From Macropodus opercularis (lineage: Eukaryota > Chordata > Actinopteri > Anabantiformes > Osphronemidae): DNA of 64,000 nt. Of the stretch, positions 29,690-43,900 are shown piece by piece. The stretch lies in assembly GCA_030770545.1 (NCBI GenBank), contig CM061109.1:4092001-4156000 (forward strand). The letters run 5' to 3'. The stretch's first letter is position 1, and every line of letters begins with the position of its first letter. The translations under genes and the position numbers were made by a program. A model generated the notes under the pieces. It made no database searches and had not been told where the DNA came from. It saw nothing but the letters and a program-made list of their open reading frames with translations.

Positions 29690-32600
29690 CAGAGGTTAAT
29701 CATAAAATCCTCGTTTTTCTGTTTAGAGGAACCTTTCCCTTGTGTCGGCTGTAACCCTCAGTCTGGACTCAGGCGTCAGTCGGCAGACTGTCCGTCCAAC
29801 TTCTGACACCAAGATGTTGGTGGAAAAACCTTCTTCAAATGCTGGAACATACTGAGAAAACTAGAGGAGCATGTTGGTGTAATGAACCAGCTCAACGTTT
29901 AGTACGTGCTGGCATGAGGAAGACATCCTACAGCGAACCACTGTCTTCTGATGGATGTTAACACCAGAGCTTCTTATATATTGTAACACAATGGTTTAGC
30001 CACCCCTCGCATGCTACCTGCTGTCTAAACGCATGTTCCATTTGGCCAACACACCAACCTGGTAAAGCTTCTAACTTCCCCATTTTGTTCCCTGTGGTTG
30101 TGTAGATTCACTTGGGCCGGTGCTTAAACTTTCAATGGGCTTATCATTCACACAGGGGTTTTCACTCACACTGATCTTCCCATCTCATCGTATGGTTGGA
30201 TCTTATCACACATACTCTAACTTTGGGTGACTCTCTTCAGCCAGGTAGTTTGTATGACACATTCGTTCCGAGCAACGTACCCTGTAGTGTGCTTATCAGC
30301 AATGCACATGGGACACTGAAGGAGTCATCGCAAAGCTTATGATGTTACTATATCAGTCATACGGCCATTTTATTCAGATGGGACATCCCTAGATGTATGA
30401 ATGCTCTAAAACATAAAATCAACTCAAATAAAACTAAATACAAGCTAGGTTTACCACAAAGTGACACAAATGAAGACAAAAAAAATCTGCTTTAAAACAT
30501 AGGCCACAATGTTGCTGAACTTTTTCTTACACATGTGGTCGATTCTCTTTAAACCCATTAATGACTTACACAACGTAAGACTTCAGTATTTGTAATATCC
30601 TACATCTAACTTCACTGTAACATTCACTGACCACTAAAGAAATTACAGAACGCGTCAGGTGACTAAACCATTTCACAGAGCTACACACACATTCTTCACC
30701 TACACATAGTTGCTTCAGAACACTGGACTCACTCTGAATGGAGCGTCCGCTGTCTGCCTCCTGTCCCGGATGTCAGGCGGGAATCCAGTCCTGTTTCTGT
30801 GGAGCAGGTGGAACTTTTCCCTGGTGTCGGCTGTAACCATTAGTCTGGACTCAGGCGCCGGTCAGCAGACTGTCCATCACACTTTTATACTACAAAATAA
30901 AACCAATATAAATCAAATTAATCAAAATACAAGCTAGGTTTAACACAAAGGTACATGTAAGTAGACACAGAAGTTTTAAAGCTATGCCCAAATCAATGCT
31001 TTGCCCCAACCTACAGGGAACTACTGTAATCTGTCAATACCCAAAGCATCTATTCTATACATTTGCACTTTCAGTCCAAAACCTGTTAACTAATGATCAG
31101 TAGCCTGAGCATCACAGAGAGGAGACTTGTTGGCTCTCGCCTCAACAATGAGTTTATGTTACAAGTGCAGAGGTTCATCGTAAAATACTGTGATGTAATT
31201 TCAGTTTGTATGTGATATAAAAGATGGTTCATAACACTGTACTCACTGTGAACGGAGCATCCGCTGTCCGCCTCCTGTTCCGAACATCAGGCGGGAATCC
31301 AGTCCTCCTTTTTCTGTTTAGAGGAACCTTTCCCTTGTGTCGACTGTAACCCTCAGTCTGGACTCAGGCGTCAGTCGGCAGACTGTCCGTCCAACTTCTG
31401 ACACCAAGATGTCGTGGAAAAACCTTCTTCAAATGCTGGAACATACTGAGAAAACTAGAGGAGCATGTTGGTGTAATGAACCAGCTCAACGTTTAGTACG
31501 TGCTGGCATGAGGAAGACATCCTACAGCGAACCACTGTCTTCTGATGGATGTTAACACCAGAGCTTCTTATATATTGTAACACAATGGTTTAGCCACCCC
31601 TCGCATGCTACCTGCTGTCTAAACGCATGTTTCATTTGGCCAACACACCAACCTGGTAAAGCTTCTAACTTCCCCATTTTGTTCCCTGTGGTTGTGTAGA
31701 TTCACTTGGGCCGGTGCTTAAACTTTCAATGGGCTTATCATTCACACAGGGGTTTTCACTCACACTGATCTTCCCATCTCATCGTATGGTTGGATCTTAT
31801 CACTCATACTCTAACTTTGGGTGACTCTCTTCAGCCAGGTAGTTTGTATGACACATTCGTTCCGAGCAACGTACCCTGTAGTGTGCTTATCAGCAATGCA
31901 CACGGGACACTGAAGGAGTCATCGCAAAGCTTATGATGTTATTATATCAGTCATACGCCCATTTTATTCAGATGGGACATCCCTAGATGTATGAATGCTC
32001 TAAAACATAAAATCAACCCAAATAAAACTAAATACAAGCTAGGTTTACCACAAAGTGACACAAATGAAGACAAAAAAAATCTGCTTTAAAACATAGGCCA
32101 CAATGTTGCTGAACTTTTTCTTACACATGTGGTCGATTCTCTTTAAACCCATTAATGACTTACACAACGTAAGACTTCAGTATTTGTAATATCCTACATC
32201 TAACTTCACTGTAACATTCACTGACCACTAAAGAAATTACAGAACGCGTCAGGTGACTAAACCATTTCACAGAGCTACACACACATTCTTCACCTACACA
32301 TAGTTGCTTCAGAACACTGGACTCACTCTGAATGGAGCGTCCGCTGTCTGCCTCCTGTCCCGGATGTCAGGCGGGAATCCAGTCCTGTTTCTGTGGAGCA
32401 GGTGGAACTTTTCCCTGGTGTCGGCTGTAACCATTAGTCTGGACTCAGGCGCCGGTCAGCAGACTGTCCATCACACTTTTATACTACAAAATAAAACCAA
32501 TATAAATCAAATTAATCAAAATACAAGCTAGGTTTAACACAAAGGTACATGTAAGTAGACACAGAAGTTTTAAAGCTATGCCCAAATCAATGCTTTGCCC

Positions 32601-33985
32601 CAACCTACAGGGAACTCCTGTAATCTGTCAATACCCAAAGCATCTATTCTATACATTTGCACTTTCAGTCCAAAACCTGTTAACTAATGATCAGTAGCCT
32701 GAGCATCACAGAGAGGAGACTTGTTGGCTCTCGCCTCAACATTGAGTTTATGTTACAAGTTCAGAGGTTCATCGTAAAATACTGTGATGTAATTTCAGTT
32801 TGTATGTGATATAAAAGATGGTTCATAACACTGTACTCACTGTGAACGGAGCATCCGCTGTCCGCCTCCTGTTCCGAACATCAGGCGGGAATCCAGTCCT
32901 CCTTTTTCTGTTTAGAGGAACCTTTCCCTTGTGTCGACTGTAACCCTCAGTCTGGACTCAGGCGTCAGTCGGCAGACTGTCCGTCCAACTTCTGACACCA
33001 AGATGTCGTGGAAAAACCTTCTTCAAATGCTGGAACATACTGAGAAAACTAGAGGAGCATGTTGGTGTAATGAACCAGCTCAACGTTTAGTACGTGCTGG
33101 CATGAGGAAGACATCCTACAGCGAACCACTGTCTTCTGATGGATGTTAACACCAGAGCTTCTTATATATTGTAACACAATGGTTTAGCCACCCCTCGCAT
33201 GCTACCTGCTGTCTAAACGCATGTTTCATTTGGCCAACAGACCAACCTGGTAAAGCTTCTAACTTCCCCATTTTGTTCCCTGTGGTTGTGTAGATTCACT
33301 TGGGCCGGTGCTTAAACTTTCAATGGGCTTATCATTCACACAGGGGTTTTCACTCACACTGATCTTCCCATCTCATCGTATGGTTGGATCTTATCACACA
33401 TACTCTAACTTTGGGTGACTCTCTTCAGCCAGGTAGTTTGTATGACACATTCGTTCCGAGCAACGTACCCTGTAGTGTGCTTATCAGCAATGCACACGGG
33501 ACACTGAAGGAGTCATCGCAAAGCTTATGATGTTATTATATCAGTCATACGCCCATTTTATTCAGATGGGACATCCCTAGATGTATGAATGCTCAAAAAC
33601 ATAAAATCAACTCAAATAAAACTAAATACAAGCTAGCTGGACTCACTCTGAATGGAGCGTCCGCTGTCTGCCTCCTGTCCCGGATGTCAGGCGGGAATCC
33701 AGTCCTGTTTCTGTGGAGCAGGTGGAACTTTTCCCTGGTGTCGGCTGTAACCATTAGTCTGGACTCAGGCGCCGGTCAGCAGACTGTCCATCACACTTTT
33801 ATACTACAAAATAAAACCAATATAAATCAAATTAATCAAAATACAAGCTAGGTTTAACACAAAGGTACATGTAAGTAGACACAGAAGTTTTAAAGCTATG
33901 CCCAAATCAATGCTTTGCCCCAACCTACAGGGAACTACTGTAATCTAATCTTAATACCCAAAGCATTTATTCTATACAGCTGCAT
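29690..33985. repeat. Satellite block 2 between units A and B
   Basis: A partial monomer (about 29690-30614) beginning in the second half of the unit, a full monomer 30615-32208, and a third from 32209 that is missing about 274 bp: the sequence jumps at about 33636 from the AAATACAAGCTA stretch straight to the CTGGACTCACTCTG module. A partial monomer then drifts into unit B at about 33940-33985, with the same junction sequence as block 1/unit A. This indicates that the unit/satellite junction was itself duplicated. Confidence 0.9.
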
Positions 33986-34580
33986 TTTCAGTCTAAGTAT
34001 GGGCGTTGTTGAGGTATGACGTTGAACATTTTATTAATAAAATAAAACAACATAGATCTTGTATCCTGACATACGAATGAAATATTTATCTCAGCATCAC
34101 TGGACACTGGACTAAACGTTTCAAGTTGGTAAAACTTCCATGCTAACATTTAGCTAAGGTTTCATTCAGTTTTCTCATTTACATAGATAAGTTGCAACAA
34201 AACCTGCACATTTCAGTCTAATCTTGTTCAGGGTGAAAGTAAACAAAAACACCTTCACGTGACACAAACAGGTAAAGTACATGAACTATGTCCTCAACTG
34301 ATCAGAAAACAGAAGTGAAATGAACATTTTTATCAGCTGTAGAATGTCTTACCTCTGTGTCTCTGTCTTCATGGGGAGGATCTGGTACCGTCTGGTTTAG
34401 GACCCCAGGGTCACGTGATGTCGTCAAACACAAGCTGTTCATCCTCCAGCAGCACAGATAGTGGACCTGGTTTACAACTGTTGTTGAAAGAGCATCATAA
34501 AGAGCAGCGCTGAGGAGCCGATGCTAAAGTCAGACACGCTGGGAAAAACGCTTCAAGTGGCCGCGTACAGGGCAGACGCT

Positions 34581-34592
34581 GCCCCCTCGTGG
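34581..34592 (-). promoter_or_regulatory. CTCF-like motif (unit B, satellite-proximal)
   Basis: Identical CCACGAGGGGGC core to 2648-2659 on the minus strand. Confidence 0.45.
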
Positions 34593-34978
34593 ACAAATAC
34601 AGGAATGATCCTCCATGACAGTTTTCTAGTGTGACCCATGACTTGATCGGTTTTCGTTTCAATAAGGTAACACTCTAATGTTTTAATAGAGCATGTCAAA
34701 AAGAAAACATGGAAAACGATAGCAAACACTGACATGATAAGTAGTTTTTCAGGTGAAATAAACGTCCAATAGTAACCAAATCACAATAGTAAAAATAACG
34801 TCACAATACACGCAATAAGCAGTTCAAGACATTTCTCAACTGATCAGAATGCATAGCACAAATAATATACAAATATTTTTTTATCTCAGCATAAAATGTC
34901 TTACCTCTGTTTCTCTGTCTCGGTGGAAATGATATGACTGGTACCAGTTTCATCTGTTTAGCCGACTCCACAGTTACG

Positions 34979-34986
34979 TGACGTCA
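34979..34986. promoter_or_regulatory. CRE palindrome TGACGTCA (unit B)
   Basis: Counterpart of 3045-3052, unchanged. Confidence 0.5.
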
Positions 34987-35104
34987 TCAACCGCCGATCT
35001 AGCAGTTGATATTCTCAGCCCATCAGATTCAAGCTACCGAGTAACCATGACGACCATGACGCAGAGGTACTCGGGAAAAACGTGTTGCATTGATAACATC
35101 CAAT

Positions 35105-35202
35105 ATGGCGGCGTCCGGAACTAGCACACGATCTACCCTTTCAGAAACACGTAAAGCTGTAGCAACCGACAGAGAAGGAGAATAAGAAAAAAAGCTGGAC
35201 AG
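35105..35202 (+). other. YY1-like start with short ORF and splice donor (unit B)
   Basis: Counterpart of 3171-3268. The 26-codon frame survives (begins MAASGTSTR, ends REGE) and the CAG/GTAGGT donor is at 35203. The coding differences from unit A that I noted (G/S, I/L, C/R, K/E) are all replacements, which argues against constraint on the peptide, while the promoter motif is unchanged. Confidence 0.4.
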
Positions 35203-35422
35203 GTAGGTGGCCTCCTCAGTGACATGTTTACTGTGTACAGTAGCGCTGCTAGATGTTTGAATATACAATACGTAAAGCTAAAGTAGCAATGTCGCTAACA
35301 AGCTAACCTAAGGCTAACTGCTGACAATATTTACACAACCACTGTATAACAAGGTTTGGACCATTTTGTTAGCAGTGTATCAACCAGACTGTGTTTCAGT
35401 TGCACATGTGTCCTTCCACAGA

Positions 35423-36074
35423 ACTCTGGTAGATAATTAATAAGCATGTAAATTCAATCCTTAGTTTATGTATTAAATTAACTGTATATCTTTTTTGCCT
35501 TTATTTCATAAGTTATGTCTGAATGTGTTACAAGTTAGCAACGTGCTCTGGTTTGTACTTGGGGCTATGGTAGAAACATTATCTGTAGTCCCAACAGCTG
35601 TGCAGCATGCAAGCAAGTGTTGCACACAGCTTGGTAACGCAGAGACAAAAGAAGATGTTCAGTCAAAAAAAAGGGTAAAATGTCAACAAAACCCACTCCC
35701 TGTTAAAGCTGCTGTCAGGATGTGAGCGCCATCATTTATACTGATGAGGTGAAAACGTATTATGGACGTGTGTGCCACATTATTACAGTGTTTTTTGTGC
35801 AGTAGACAAGACGGAAAAACATGCTCAGACAGATGAAGATATTTTAAGCACCTATCGATACTGATTGTTGCTGATACTTACTACGTACTTACTTACAGCT
35901 TATTAATCTGTAAAGATGTGGTATCTATCTGTTGTTAATAAGTTTTACTTTTTCCCCTCAATTCCAGGTGACACACAAGCAGACTCCTGCAGTGGCAGTT
36001 GAGAGTGAGATGCCCCCTGCTTCCAGTACGATGTTAATAATCAGGTAAAGAAGTAGGGCCATCACTGTGGTCAC
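35423..36074 (+). repeat. Inverted-repeat segment a (unit B)
   Basis: Counterpart of 3489-4140, at offset 31934. The exon-like segment reads VTHKQTPAVAVESE here. Confidence 0.75.
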
Positions 36075-37972
36075 AAGTCATGGTTGTTGCTCTGTGCTGT
36101 GTGTAGTTTCAATATAATAATAATAGGAAGCCGAACACACTACTTATAGTGGCAGCACTTCAAAACGTGATCCGTTTTCATTGCAGTATCTTTGCGTCTC
36201 CACAACGTTTTAGTTTTTTTTCCGCAAAAAGCTCTGAATTGTTATCTGAAAAACAGCGTTTTTGTCTTACAACTATCTTCCGTTCACTGCAAAGTTATAA
36301 TGGCCGTGTCTTGTGTTTGATGTTGAAAGGCTTTAAAGACAGCAGGCATCTCCCAAAATATCTACACACACACTGTATCACGTCTGCTGTGATATAAATA
36401 TCTCCACATATTTCTGTGGCCGCGATGTAATTAATATATGATACTTTGCACTTTTAAAAATGTGCATATAACTATTCTGTTGTCACAATTTCTGCCGGTA
36501 AGTGAACTTCACTATAATGTTTGTCTCTTGTAGAGAATTTCTGTATGAAGCCTTCTCTATGGTAAATAATCCAACAGTGTTGTTTAGATACAGTGAGTGA
36601 AAACAGGGAACGTTTGATCACATCGCTTCCCACAGCAGGTGTATTGATATGTTAATGTTCACTCCTCACCTTGGCTTCAGCCGCCAAGCGGTGAAAGGCT
36701 GCTGAGAAGCCACCACGTTTTACAGGAGCCTTCCTGGTTTGTAAACTGCAGCATCGTCAGAAAAACGCACAGTTAAAGCTCCTCATTCAAGCTGCACCGT
36801 CATTGTTACCATTGTATCAATTGTATCATTCAACTTCAGCTGAACTTTCAGTCCTTTGCTGCTGCAGCCAAGGTGAGAATTCTCGTTTCCATCTGACTGC
36901 AACGATCTTAACGTGGGGGAGGGGACGTCTTTGCCTTTAGCTGGATGTCGGTGGAGATTCTCAGTCATCCAGCTGAGGTTGTCTGAAAGTTGATTCATAC
37001 ATGTGTGTTTTTTTACACGTATTTAAAGTGGATGGTTGTGTGGAGTTTATTTATTTAAGGTGTCTGTATGTAACCAACAAACTGAATGAATGACGACATT
37101 AACATCGATAAATTCGTCCCCAGATCCTGAGCTAAACAACAGTGCGTATTTCTTGTCTAGTGTGTCCCAACACCGTGTTTTGTCAAGGAGTGAATCGTCT
37201 GAAGCGTCTTTTAATTCATACATTTTGTGTATTGGTCTCCGCTGGACTCATCACGTCCTGTCAGCTTGTGGGCGCTGGTGGCAGCAGCTCACTTCAGTTC
37301 ACAAAGCGCAGAAGACAAGGTAAACAAAACAGTTATGTCAAGCATTATATCTTTCAAACACGCGTCCATATGTCTGTTATGAGTTGATTAAAAGGAGATT
37401 TTAGAAATTAAAATCAGGCAGAAACTCGGGTCGCCAAAACGGGAACCGCTGAACTACACAAGACACCGCCAGGGTGGCTTCACAGGTGTTCTTGTCTGAA
37501 TGGATGTAGCCACCATTGAATGAGATTTTCTTGTATAAATTTCCATTTTAGTGAACCTTACTCTTTTATTGAGTTGGGAGTTTATATTATAACGTCTGAT
37601 AACTACATAAATAAAGAATTCACAGAAATCCTCGGTACAGTACTGTGTGGTTGTAGGACTAGCCATGACCGGCTATAAGTGTCAGCCCATCGCCACCTAC
37701 AGGTCATTTAGACGTAACACACGCTGTGCCTCGGCAAAAATGCAGTGGAAACGTGGCAGAAATGACAAACCAACGCGGTGGAATACGACACTTTTAACAG
37801 CTACCACTGTATTTCGTACAGATTTGAGTCAGGGTTTTGTGTGGAACTGTGTTTAATTTGTGGTTGAAGCCATGGTTAACCTGATGAACATGTTGGTTCT
37901 CTTTCGCTCATGGGGCCCTTGCAGGGAGTGAACTGTAGCTCATACGTTTAGGATACTACTTTGTGCCCTGGA
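36075..37972. other. Unrecognised sequence (unit B)
   Basis: Counterpart of 4141-6149, lacking about 0.13 kb near 36825 (unit A 4884-5023). Nothing further recognised. Confidence 0.6.
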
Positions 37973-38218
37973 TTTCATTTTTACATCATTGGTGTAACAC
38001 CTGTTGTTATCAAACCTTAAGTTCTTCTTATTATAATTGTGCATTTCTTCATCTGTTGTACATTCAAAGTATTGTTTTAAATGTGATCCATGGCACCAAT
38101 TGATATGTTGCTGTGATACTTACTGTTATCCCTAGAAAAGGCCACGTCATCTTGTCAGTTTTAATGTAGTTGCTTTTTCAGGGATCATTTTCATCCAGTA
38201 ATAGTTTTAAATTCTATT
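37973..38218 (+). repeat. Inverted-repeat segment b (unit B)
   Basis: Counterpart of 6150-6395; partner at about 49810-50050. Confidence 0.7.
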
Positions 38219-38220
38219 AA

Positions 38221-40112
38221 CACTAGAAGTCCCAGAGAGCAGCCATTTGGCTTTTCTACCTATAAAACCCGCAGGACAGCCGATGGGCTGGAAGTCTTTA
38301 GGCTAATATCCTTAATCAGCTGTGAACAGTTGCTTTTGTTATGTAAACAATGTGGGGCCATGCTGAACCACTTCAAGGAAACTTGTGTTTCACTTCATCT
38401 TAGGGAGGATTCAACACATGTTTTTTTCCTTTGTTGCTGAGGTTTATTGATAAAAATAGTACAAAATAAAAAAAAGAAACCAACCATTTGTACACATATT
38501 TACAAATAATATTAAAAAGTGAGTGAGTACATTCCAGCAATCACTCACAATCCTGGCACTGCCATTGTATCTCCCGTCTGCATTTACCACATGTGTATCT
38601 GTAGTAGTGAACACATCGCACAGTGGCATGATTGTTCTTGCCTTGGTGTTTGACCTGACACATGGCTCTTTTTCCAGGGCTAGGTGTGGAGGGTTGTGTC
38701 CGAAGCAATTGTTCTTTTCTTGCCTTCTTCGCACACATATGAGAGTTAGCCAACTCTCTTGCAAGCTCCACCAGGAAGTCCACCCGTCTTTCCTGCATTC
38801 AGGTGCCTGCTTGATACAGCACATGTGCATTCAGTGCTGTCATGTCAATCATGTTATAGAACACGGCAACTGGCCAGCGCCGTGTCCCTGTGCGGACAGT
38901 GTACTCCCGCACCATCTGGTCCATCACATCCACGCCGCACTTTGTGGTGTTGTAAAGAGTGACAGTGTTTGGCTTCCTTTTGGTGGTATTATCAGTCTGA
39001 ATCACGCTGTGCATGCTGCTAAGAATGTAGACGGTCTTCTTCCGTTTGGGCGCATACGCCGTCAGTGTAGCAGCAGTGGTTGAAAACACCTAATAAATAA
39101 GATAAATAGTTGTTTTCATAGCACTTTTACACACAATGACAAACTTGGCGGTGGTGATACTAAAAATTAGAAACACTTAAACATAGAACCACAAAAGACG
39201 TGCAACATACCTGAGTGGTGAATTCATTGCGATCTGTGTGTCTAGCGGATTGAGGGATTTCCCGGCGAATCTTGTTGACTGTGCCGAGGATGGTGGTTTT
39301 CCGGCTAAGAAGTTTATGCGCAAGTGACAGCGATGTGAAGAAAATTGTCCGTGGTAACCACTGGGACGACTAGGGTCCTTGCCAAGATATGGGAGGACAT
39401 TACAAATGTACTTGGATTTTAGGTCGCAAGCCACCCAAAACTTGATCCCAGGTTTGGTCAGGTTTAGTTGCAATATACTGCAAGTTCATCAACGGTGATA
39501 TGTAGACCAGGGTTGTTGGATGTGATGCAATTGGTGACAAATGATCCCCACACACTGGAAATGGCAGCAAACTTATCAGTCTTTGTTCGATCACCCTGGG
39601 TGGACCTGTCATCAAAGCGTAGGTGTCGCATGATGTCTTGGAAGCGGTTTTGCGGCATTGTTCCAATGATATTTGGGTTTCCCAGGTTTGCTAACCAGCA
39701 GTCACGTAGTGATGGAACCTTGGTAAGCCCCCGCAAGATGACAATTGCAATAAATGCCATTAGTTCAGGGAGGGCCATGAACCAATGAACATGCTCCGTT
39801 TCCTGTGCATGTTGAATAGTCCATTCTTGAATGCTATGAAGCATGTCAAGAGTGATGAAACACAGGAAGCTCTGAAGGCGACTCGAGATACTTTTCCTTA
39901 GCCGGTCAATCAAGTTCTCTGCTTTTAGCAGCAATCCCTCCCCCACACATACAAACAAGCCACCAGCAACCATTCACACACACACCCCCAACCCCCCTGC
40001 AGATTGCTCAGGTAATGACCATATTTACACATGAATTGATGCTAATGGTAGCCAAAAGACTAGCCACTTAGCATCCACTTGGCTAAAGGAGGGTTACAAA
40101 TCTCTGGGACTT
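38221..40112 (-). mobile_element. Dead piggyBac-family transposon (unit B)
   Basis: Counterpart of 6398-8289 with the same TTAA (38217-38220), the same truncated right end and the same internal lesions, so it was inactive before the units duplicated. Confidence 0.82.
38541..39973 (-). pseudogene. piggyBac transposase pseudogene (unit B)
   Basis: Same fragments in the same order as 6718-8150: HITVDEL block, GIKFWVACDLKSKY block, intron with GTATGT donor, CGVDVMDQM block and cysteine-rich tail. I saw only a handful of substitutions between copies (for example RRWTV in A, RRWPV in B), and all frame breaks are shared. Confidence 0.88.
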
Positions 40113-40297
40113 TTCCTCTACACTGTTGCTATTAAAATGTACAATTTATTGATTGGCTACAATTAAAAGCTTGTTCTATGTGGGATTTGTTGGGTCTAGT
40201 TGTGTAAGGTCTCAAATCTTACTTGTAAAGTGCCTTGAGATAACTGATGTAGTGGATTGGTGCTATATAAATAAAGTTGATTTGAATTGAATTGAAA
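40113..40297 (+). repeat. L2-type LINE 3' end fused to piggyBac (unit B)
   Basis: Counterpart of 8290-8474 with the identical fusion point. Confidence 0.8.
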
Positions 40298-40973
40298 ATT
40301 TAATCTATTTTTATTTCACTTTTTATCCTTTATCCTTTCCTCTACATGATCCTGGATGAGAATCCTCTGTGTCCCGATCAGTCCTGCGCCTGGACTGTTA
40401 CTGCAGCTTTAACCTGAGAGCAGATAGCTGAGAAAAGATAGATAACAAAAACACCACATTCAGTCTGGAACAGCTGAACCTGTCACCAATAACAACCAGC
40501 TCCTCCTTTGCTTGGGTTTAAGATTGAGCTAAGATGGTAAATTATTATTACATTATATAACAACAACATCAACGAAAAACATCAGACATTTCTCATGGTC
40601 AGTCTGTCAAACCTTGTTTCAGTCAGTCAGTCGGGTCTTTATGTCATGAGCTCAGGTTTTATTGTGTACGTGAGCTGGGAGGGAGACCTCCTGCTCAGAA
40701 TGAACTGCAGTTTGGCTACTTGTCCTGCTGAAGGAATCAGCAGTGTCGCTTAGGGGGCCCCCTCCTCCATGATGGTAGACGCTGGTTCCATGTGTTTTCC
40801 TGCAGAAAACACTTAAGTGTAAACTAATAACAAAATATTTTCCCAGGCTTCTCGCAGTCACGGTCACTATTTTCCATTTTTCAATCATTCTATGTAATAC
40901 TGTTATCTTTAACACAGTCACTCTGCCACCTCTGTTGTTGCTGATAACCTTGCTGAACACTCAGTAGCTGGGT
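40298..40973. other. Flank of segment c with 221-bp deletion (unit B)
   Basis: Counterpart of 8475-9365. At about 40828 the sequence jumps from AAACTAAT to AACAAAATATT, removing the stretch that holds the CA microsatellite in unit A (about 9000-9220). No gene seen. Confidence 0.7.
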
Positions 40974-43900
40974 TTGTTGACAGTTTCAGTGGTTCATATG
41001 TTTGCAGATTTTGTGTTGGAGAGCGGCCCCATATCAGGACAGGGGCATTCCCTGGTAGATCAAAACAGCAACACCAGTTGGATGTTGAAGCAGCCTTGGC
41101 AAGTAGTACCCATAGCCATGGAGTTAAAAGGCAGTGTGCAATTCCTCAAAGGTTGAATCAGGCATGGCAGTTGTTAATGACACTCAAAGATGCTGTTGAG
41201 TTGGTTATGTCACCCATCCACACTGATGAAAGCATAGGTCACCTAGATAGGTCCACACAGATTTAACATTGTTTTCCCAGAAGGGAGATTGATTCCCAAG
41301 CATCATTTTGTCGAGCATTACCCGCAGCTCATTAAAGCATTTGGCCCACTAGTGTTCTTATGGACAATGAGGTTTGAAGCCAAGCACCACTTCTTTAAGA
41401 AGAGTCAAGAATTCCATTAGAGGTTGTAAATAAGAACATTCAAGAATTTGTATTGCAGAAATGTCCTGGAGAGACAGTTGTTCATTTGACAAATAAGGCT
41501 GAATATCAGGGGACCTGTTACAGCATTGGCATGATGTTGATATATGGCTCCACTGGTGGGTTGCCCGACTTTGCTGAAATACTGCAAATCACCATTGTTC
41601 ATGACAACTTGGTGTTTGTAGACAGATTGCAAAGTGCATGGTACTGTGAGCATCTTAGATGCTTCAAGTTGGAGGACACTGGCACAGTCACAACTCACTG
41701 ACATAAAGCCACTGTCTGCCTATTCAACGGAAGGCTGTCGAATGGTTTCTCTGAAACACCACATCTACTTGACAAACTAGGTAAAGAATCAATTCACAAT
41801 CATCTTGTGAATTGTTGTTGTGTGACACGTGCAAACAGAACCTTCTGTCATTACACTGACTCCCATGAATGAGGCTGCGTGTTCCTTTCCTGCGTCAGTG
41901 GCTCAGACTTTCCAGGATGACAGTTCCTCAGTCACTTCATCTGACACGTTGTTGTTGTTCCACAGGTTGTTCCACAGTCACTTCATCTCATTCAGCCCCC
42001 AGAGTATCGATCCCACCCCTGGCCACATAATTTTGCGATACCCACTTTTTCATTTGATGTTGAAATCCTCCTTCAAGAAGGAAATAAGGTTTATGAATGT
42101 GATGGCTCACTTCTTCAGAATCCAAGCTTGAACTCATGACTCATACTTGAGAAACTTGCTAGAGCAATATTCAACTACACTGCTTGTCCCACCGGACTTC
42201 AAATACAGGCAGTTACAGAAGCTTTGATTAAAAAACATCCCTGCCTAAAAGAGCCTGGATCCTCAGTTTCAAGCATGTATGGGTGGCAGCAACGTCTTAA
42301 ATAAAAGACGGCTAATTACCGCTTTAAAATGAGAAGACGTGATGTACCTTGTCCTGAGCTTGACATAAACTCCTTGAAAAGGAAAACTCCTGGTAAAAAA
42401 AACCTGCACAAAATTGCAAGAGGCCAAAAAGAGCAGAAGTGAACTATCTACCTCCACATCCAAGTGGAGAAACAGCTGAGAGTCTGGAAATGGAGAGACA
42501 TGACCTTCTTAATGAGGTTAAGAAGAAGAACAACACAAAGGTGATTCAAGAGAAAATGTCAAAGACATTCTCTTATAGAAGGTTCGAAGTCGTAAGTGGA
42601 AGTCCAGCTGCTGATGACTTCAAAGAGAGGTGGCCTGCTTTGTTTTGTGAAAGTGGGGTAGGTGAATCTTTAAAATTATAAAAATATTATGTGCTTTTCT
42701 GAGAACTAACATTATTTGATATTACAGTACAGTATATACAGTAAAGCACATTCCTGTTAAAGTAAGTTAAGTTAAAGCCAAATTAATAATCTTTATTTGG
42801 AGTTGATGATTGTAAATAGTTTATATCCATGTCATAAATTGTAATTTAGCTCTCGACCATTAGCCCATTTTCTAAAGTTGTACATTCTGTTTTTTCAGGA
42901 GAATAACCACAATATCTCTGGAGCAGACCTTCATGTACAACCTAGATAAGTATACACCAAAACTTACTGCCCTGATGAAAGCCAAGGGAGGTGTTTTGGG
43001 ACCAAGTTGAGGCCCTTCTTGGACAGGCTGAGTGGGGTATGTCCTGAATGTGGTAGCGTCTGTCTGTCTCTATATATTCCATTTTTCTATTTGCTTGAAT
43101 TGCTGCTCTGTTTGATTTTGAATTTTCTTCTGTATGAGTAATGATCCACTGTGGTTCTTTCAACAGATGCAAAGCAGTCAGATGAGACGTGACGCTGTTA
43201 TCCGCAGCCTTATATTATATCTTGGTGAGAAAGAAGAGGAGCTTTTTGAAGATTGCACGGTAATGCATGAAAATGTTCCTGTTCTTTTCCCCTCATTCGT
43301 TTGGATCGTCTGCCAGGGTCCAGTCCTGCTCCGGTCCGTGATCAACACAACTGTAGTAGAAAAAGTTCATACATATAAAGATATTTGTAGCGGAATATAT
43401 ATATTTAGCACATATGCATTTAGTTCAGGCTAAAGGGTTTAGAAAAGAGTAGAACAGGTAGAACAGGTCCTGTCTAGGCTGTGCAGGCTTGCTGGCCTTG
43501 GGTCCGAAGACAATCTGGCTTTTAGACAAAACAGTCTGAGCTGTTGAACAAAGGAATTTGGACAAACAATTCTTGGTATGAAATCTTCACATTTTGACGC
43601 ATGTTCAGGGTTTAAAACCACCTCTCTAGAAGGAGACGGGGGAGATGTGAGCTGTGCTGGGCTGGGAGACACAGCCAGCGTCTCCCAGCCTGGGCTCCGT
43701 CCTTCCCCACACGCGTCTGTGAGCATCTCCCGCAGGAGAGAGAGGTGACTTTGTTTTCCTGTCTGCATATTTTCTCATCTCACCACTGAAAATAAATTCA
43801 TGTTTGATTATTTGAACCTAATGCTGCCTCGGCTTGAATTTCTCTGAGTTGGGACATCTCTGACCACTACACAAGCAGGAGCAAGTAACCAAATCATCCA

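Larger units (their letters stand above)
34346..34995 (-). promoter_or_regulatory. Promoter-like region with two minus-strand exon-like repeats (unit B)
   Basis: Counterpart of 2411-3060: donors GTAAGAC at 34352-34346 and 34905-34899, with ATG and CRE-related elements kept. A short difference near 34555 (the CAGTAC stretch of unit A is altered) lies between the two repeats. Confidence 0.35.
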
